Source of the DNA: Leisingera sp. SS27
Lineage (GTDB): Bacteria; Pseudomonadota; Alphaproteobacteria; Rhodobacterales; Rhodobacteraceae
Direction of reading: 5' to 3'
Assembly (NCBI RefSeq): GCF_028368855.1
Contig: NZ_JAQNCY010000003.1
Coordinates: forward strand, 343,848 to 407,847
Length of the DNA: 64,000 bases
Part shown: positions 62,839 to 64,000 of the stretch, piece after piece
Layout of the letters: every line of letters begins with the position of its first letter
Position numbering within the stretch: the first letter of the stretch is position 1
Program-made: the position numbers and the translations under genes
The notes under the pieces: model-generated
The model's database searches: none
Told to the model about the DNA's origin: nothing
The model's input: only the letters and a program-made list of their open reading frames with translations

Positions 62839-63864
62839 ATGTCCATGATTTTCAAATTTCTAAGAAGACCTAAGCACAATGCTTACCTCGCACTCCGAGA
62901 ACCTGCGGAAAAGATGATCCGTCGCAAGGAATTGCCTGACCTCGAGAATTTGCGCACAGAAATTACCGTGGGCGCTTCGAACATCGCCATGTGGGCGGTG
63001 AGGGAAGACGGGCGCGGAAAAGTAGGGCAAAAATTCCCAAGAAAGCCAGCAGTAGAAGAGTTGTTGGCCGAGATCACCAGCGAAATCACGACTCTGCAGC
63101 CTATTCCGAAAGGCAAAAGAATGACCGTTGAACAGTTGGCTGAGCAAGCGACTGTCTATCGGCTTGTTGCTTCTTATGATGAGGATCCAGAAGACGTAAT
63201 CTCCTTGTTCAAGGACAAAACCGCAGCTCGGGCATTGTGGCAGCGAGCGGAGGGCGTTCGTAGGCAGATCAAAAGTTATGAAGCAGCCGTTGACGCCTAT
63301 CATCAGGCAATCTCAGACTGGGAGGTGGCGGGCCGGATTGCACGCTATCATGACGACGGCGACCTTGTAGGGCTTCTTCAAGAAATGGAGCCTTATGACA
63401 GAGACTTGTGGCACGTCATCACCGTGGAGAACGAGATTGGACACCGCGTTCATCAAGATGCGCTCTATTGGATTTTTTCCCAACCCACCTGTGATGGCGC
63501 CAGTGTTGCTGCCTTCATTCAAAGGCATGCTGGCTTAGGGTACATGGCGTCCTTAGTGGCAAGCGAATGGAAACGAGGCGAAACACAGTTTGCAGATCAA
63601 GTGGCCGCTATAATTCGGCGGTGGAACCAAGGCTTTTACACCTCTACAGAGTTTGAATTTTCCGATGGAGACTTGGAATTTGTCGTAAGACGGTTTCACG
63701 AACAACGGGCTGAAGCACAAGAAATCTTGGGCCGTGAACCCTGGGGGATTCCTGATGGATTGTTTCGGGATTTTCCGGGCCGAACTCCGCAGCCCACCCT
63801 TTATTTCCGGAACAGCTTTGGATTGATGAAGTTGCCACCACAGCCAGAGCAGTTCTTCACTTAG
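62839..63864 (+). CDS. Accessory protein, DUF4274-like segment
   Basis: A 341-residue cytosolic protein of lower GC content than its neighbours. Residues about 195-250 (WHVITVENEIGHRVHQDALYWIFSQPTCDGASVAAFIQRHAG) resemble the DUF4274 pattern, with a small aromatic and acidic block, but the match is weak. The rest is helical with no motif I recognise. It is the last gene seen and may be part of a neighbouring accessory island. Confidence 0.55.
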   Translation: MSMIFKFLRRPKHNAYLALREPAEKMIRRKELPDLENLRTEITVGASNIAMWAVREDGRGKVGQKFPRKPAVEELLAEITSEITTLQPIPKGKRMTVEQLAEQATVYRLVASYDEDPEDVISLFKDKTAARALWQRAEGVRRQIKSYEAAVDAYHQAISDWEVAGRIARYHDDGDLVGLLQEMEPYDRDLWHVITVENEIGHRVHQDALYWIFSQPTCDGASVAAFIQRHAGLGYMASLVASEWKRGETQFADQVAAIIRRWNQGFYTSTEFEFSDGDLEFVVRRFHEQRAEAQEILGREPWGIPDGLFRDFPGRTPQPTLYFRNSFGLMKLPPQPEQFFT

Positions 63865-64000
63865 GTTTTAGTGGGATTGAGCTACTCCCCAATCGTTGGA
63901 CAGCTTTCGGCGTAACTTAAGCTACTCTCTGCTCCTGCTGACCTGTTTGGGTTTCGTCTTTTCTCAGCCAATAAACCACGGCCGGAGGTTTGCCACCAAG
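63865..64000. other. Right end, no feature seen
   Basis: 136 bp of A/T-richer sequence up to the window edge. No start, terminator or RNA gene can be identified; a gene on either strand may begin beyond the edge. Confidence 0.4.

Noticed and set aside
62679..62873. A 64-codon frame before the last gene
   Set aside because: It overlaps the start of the 341-aa gene in another frame, has no ribosome-binding site and resembles no known small protein.
1..64000. tRNA, rRNA, tmRNA, RNase P and SRP RNA genes
   Set aside because: Intergenic regions were scanned by eye for T-loop words and for conserved RNase P, SRP and tmRNA motifs; none was convincing. A covariance-model scan would settle it.

Overview
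The window is about 64 kb of a GC-rich (roughly 63% by eye) alphaproteobacterial chromosome. It most resembles the Roseobacter group of the Rhodobacteraceae (Leisingera/Phaeobacter/Ruegeria-like). The signs are GcrA, a PopZ-like polar protein, MeaB, a DUF6280 protein, an FnrL-type site, short GC-rich dispersed hairpins and the typical gene pairs secG-pyrG and purA-DUF2842. I see no rRNA, tRNA, CRISPR array, transposase or prophage module. Most of the window is ordinary housekeeping DNA, with a few lower-GC accessory genes set into it.

Layout. 0-7.5 kb: small stress and transport genes (SnoaL-like, YghU-type GST, YHS protein, VOC/HxlR divergent pair, GcrA, an orphan ABC-2 permease, MFS and EamA transporters). 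7.5-10.5 kb: an arginine operon of argD, argF and an ACT-domain gene, preceded by an unannotated 17-codon leader peptide carrying five consecutive Arg codons. 10.5-22 kb: GFA and SDR enzymes, PiT phosphate transporter, Nudix, HrpB helicase, MeaB, L28, a copper-handling pair, sirtuin, LMW-PTP and a LysR regulator. 22-28 kb: lepA, flanked by two AT-richer genes of unknown function and by structured non-coding repeats. 28-37.7 kb: tandem DksA-like zinc-finger proteins (the second behind an FNR box), a PCMT-family protein, a TolC-family protein, a PopZ-like protein, a 155-nt imperfect palindrome, cobQ, efp, fructosamine-kinase-like and YgfZ genes. 37.8-48.5 kb: arsenosugar-type glycosyltransferase, an ABC exporter destroyed by an internal deletion, aminotransferases, a lactonase-like protein, a crotonase, class I aldolase, and a MocR regulator with a palindromic operator. 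48.6-58.4 kb: a Lys-rich coiled-coil protein, pyrG, secG, a cobalt-type nitrile hydratase operon, purA, and a large acidic repeat protein containing a hexanucleotide microsatellite. 58.4-64 kb: thiamine pyrophosphokinase, EamA transporter, sdaA with a coupled GST gene, and an accessory protein near the right edge.

The most striking signal is the putative arginine leader peptide (7702-7755). Its Arg codons overlap a sequence that could pair with a downstream segment, and that segment can alternatively form a hairpin just before the argD start. The layout is that of an amino-acid attenuator, with an ACT-domain (possible ligand-sensing) gene at the end of the same operon. Other items worth a second look are the 32525-32679 hairpin element, the microhomology-type deletion in the ABC exporter, the FNR-type site before the second DksA-like gene, the Tyr-to-Phe SDR, and the unknown genes on either side of lepA.
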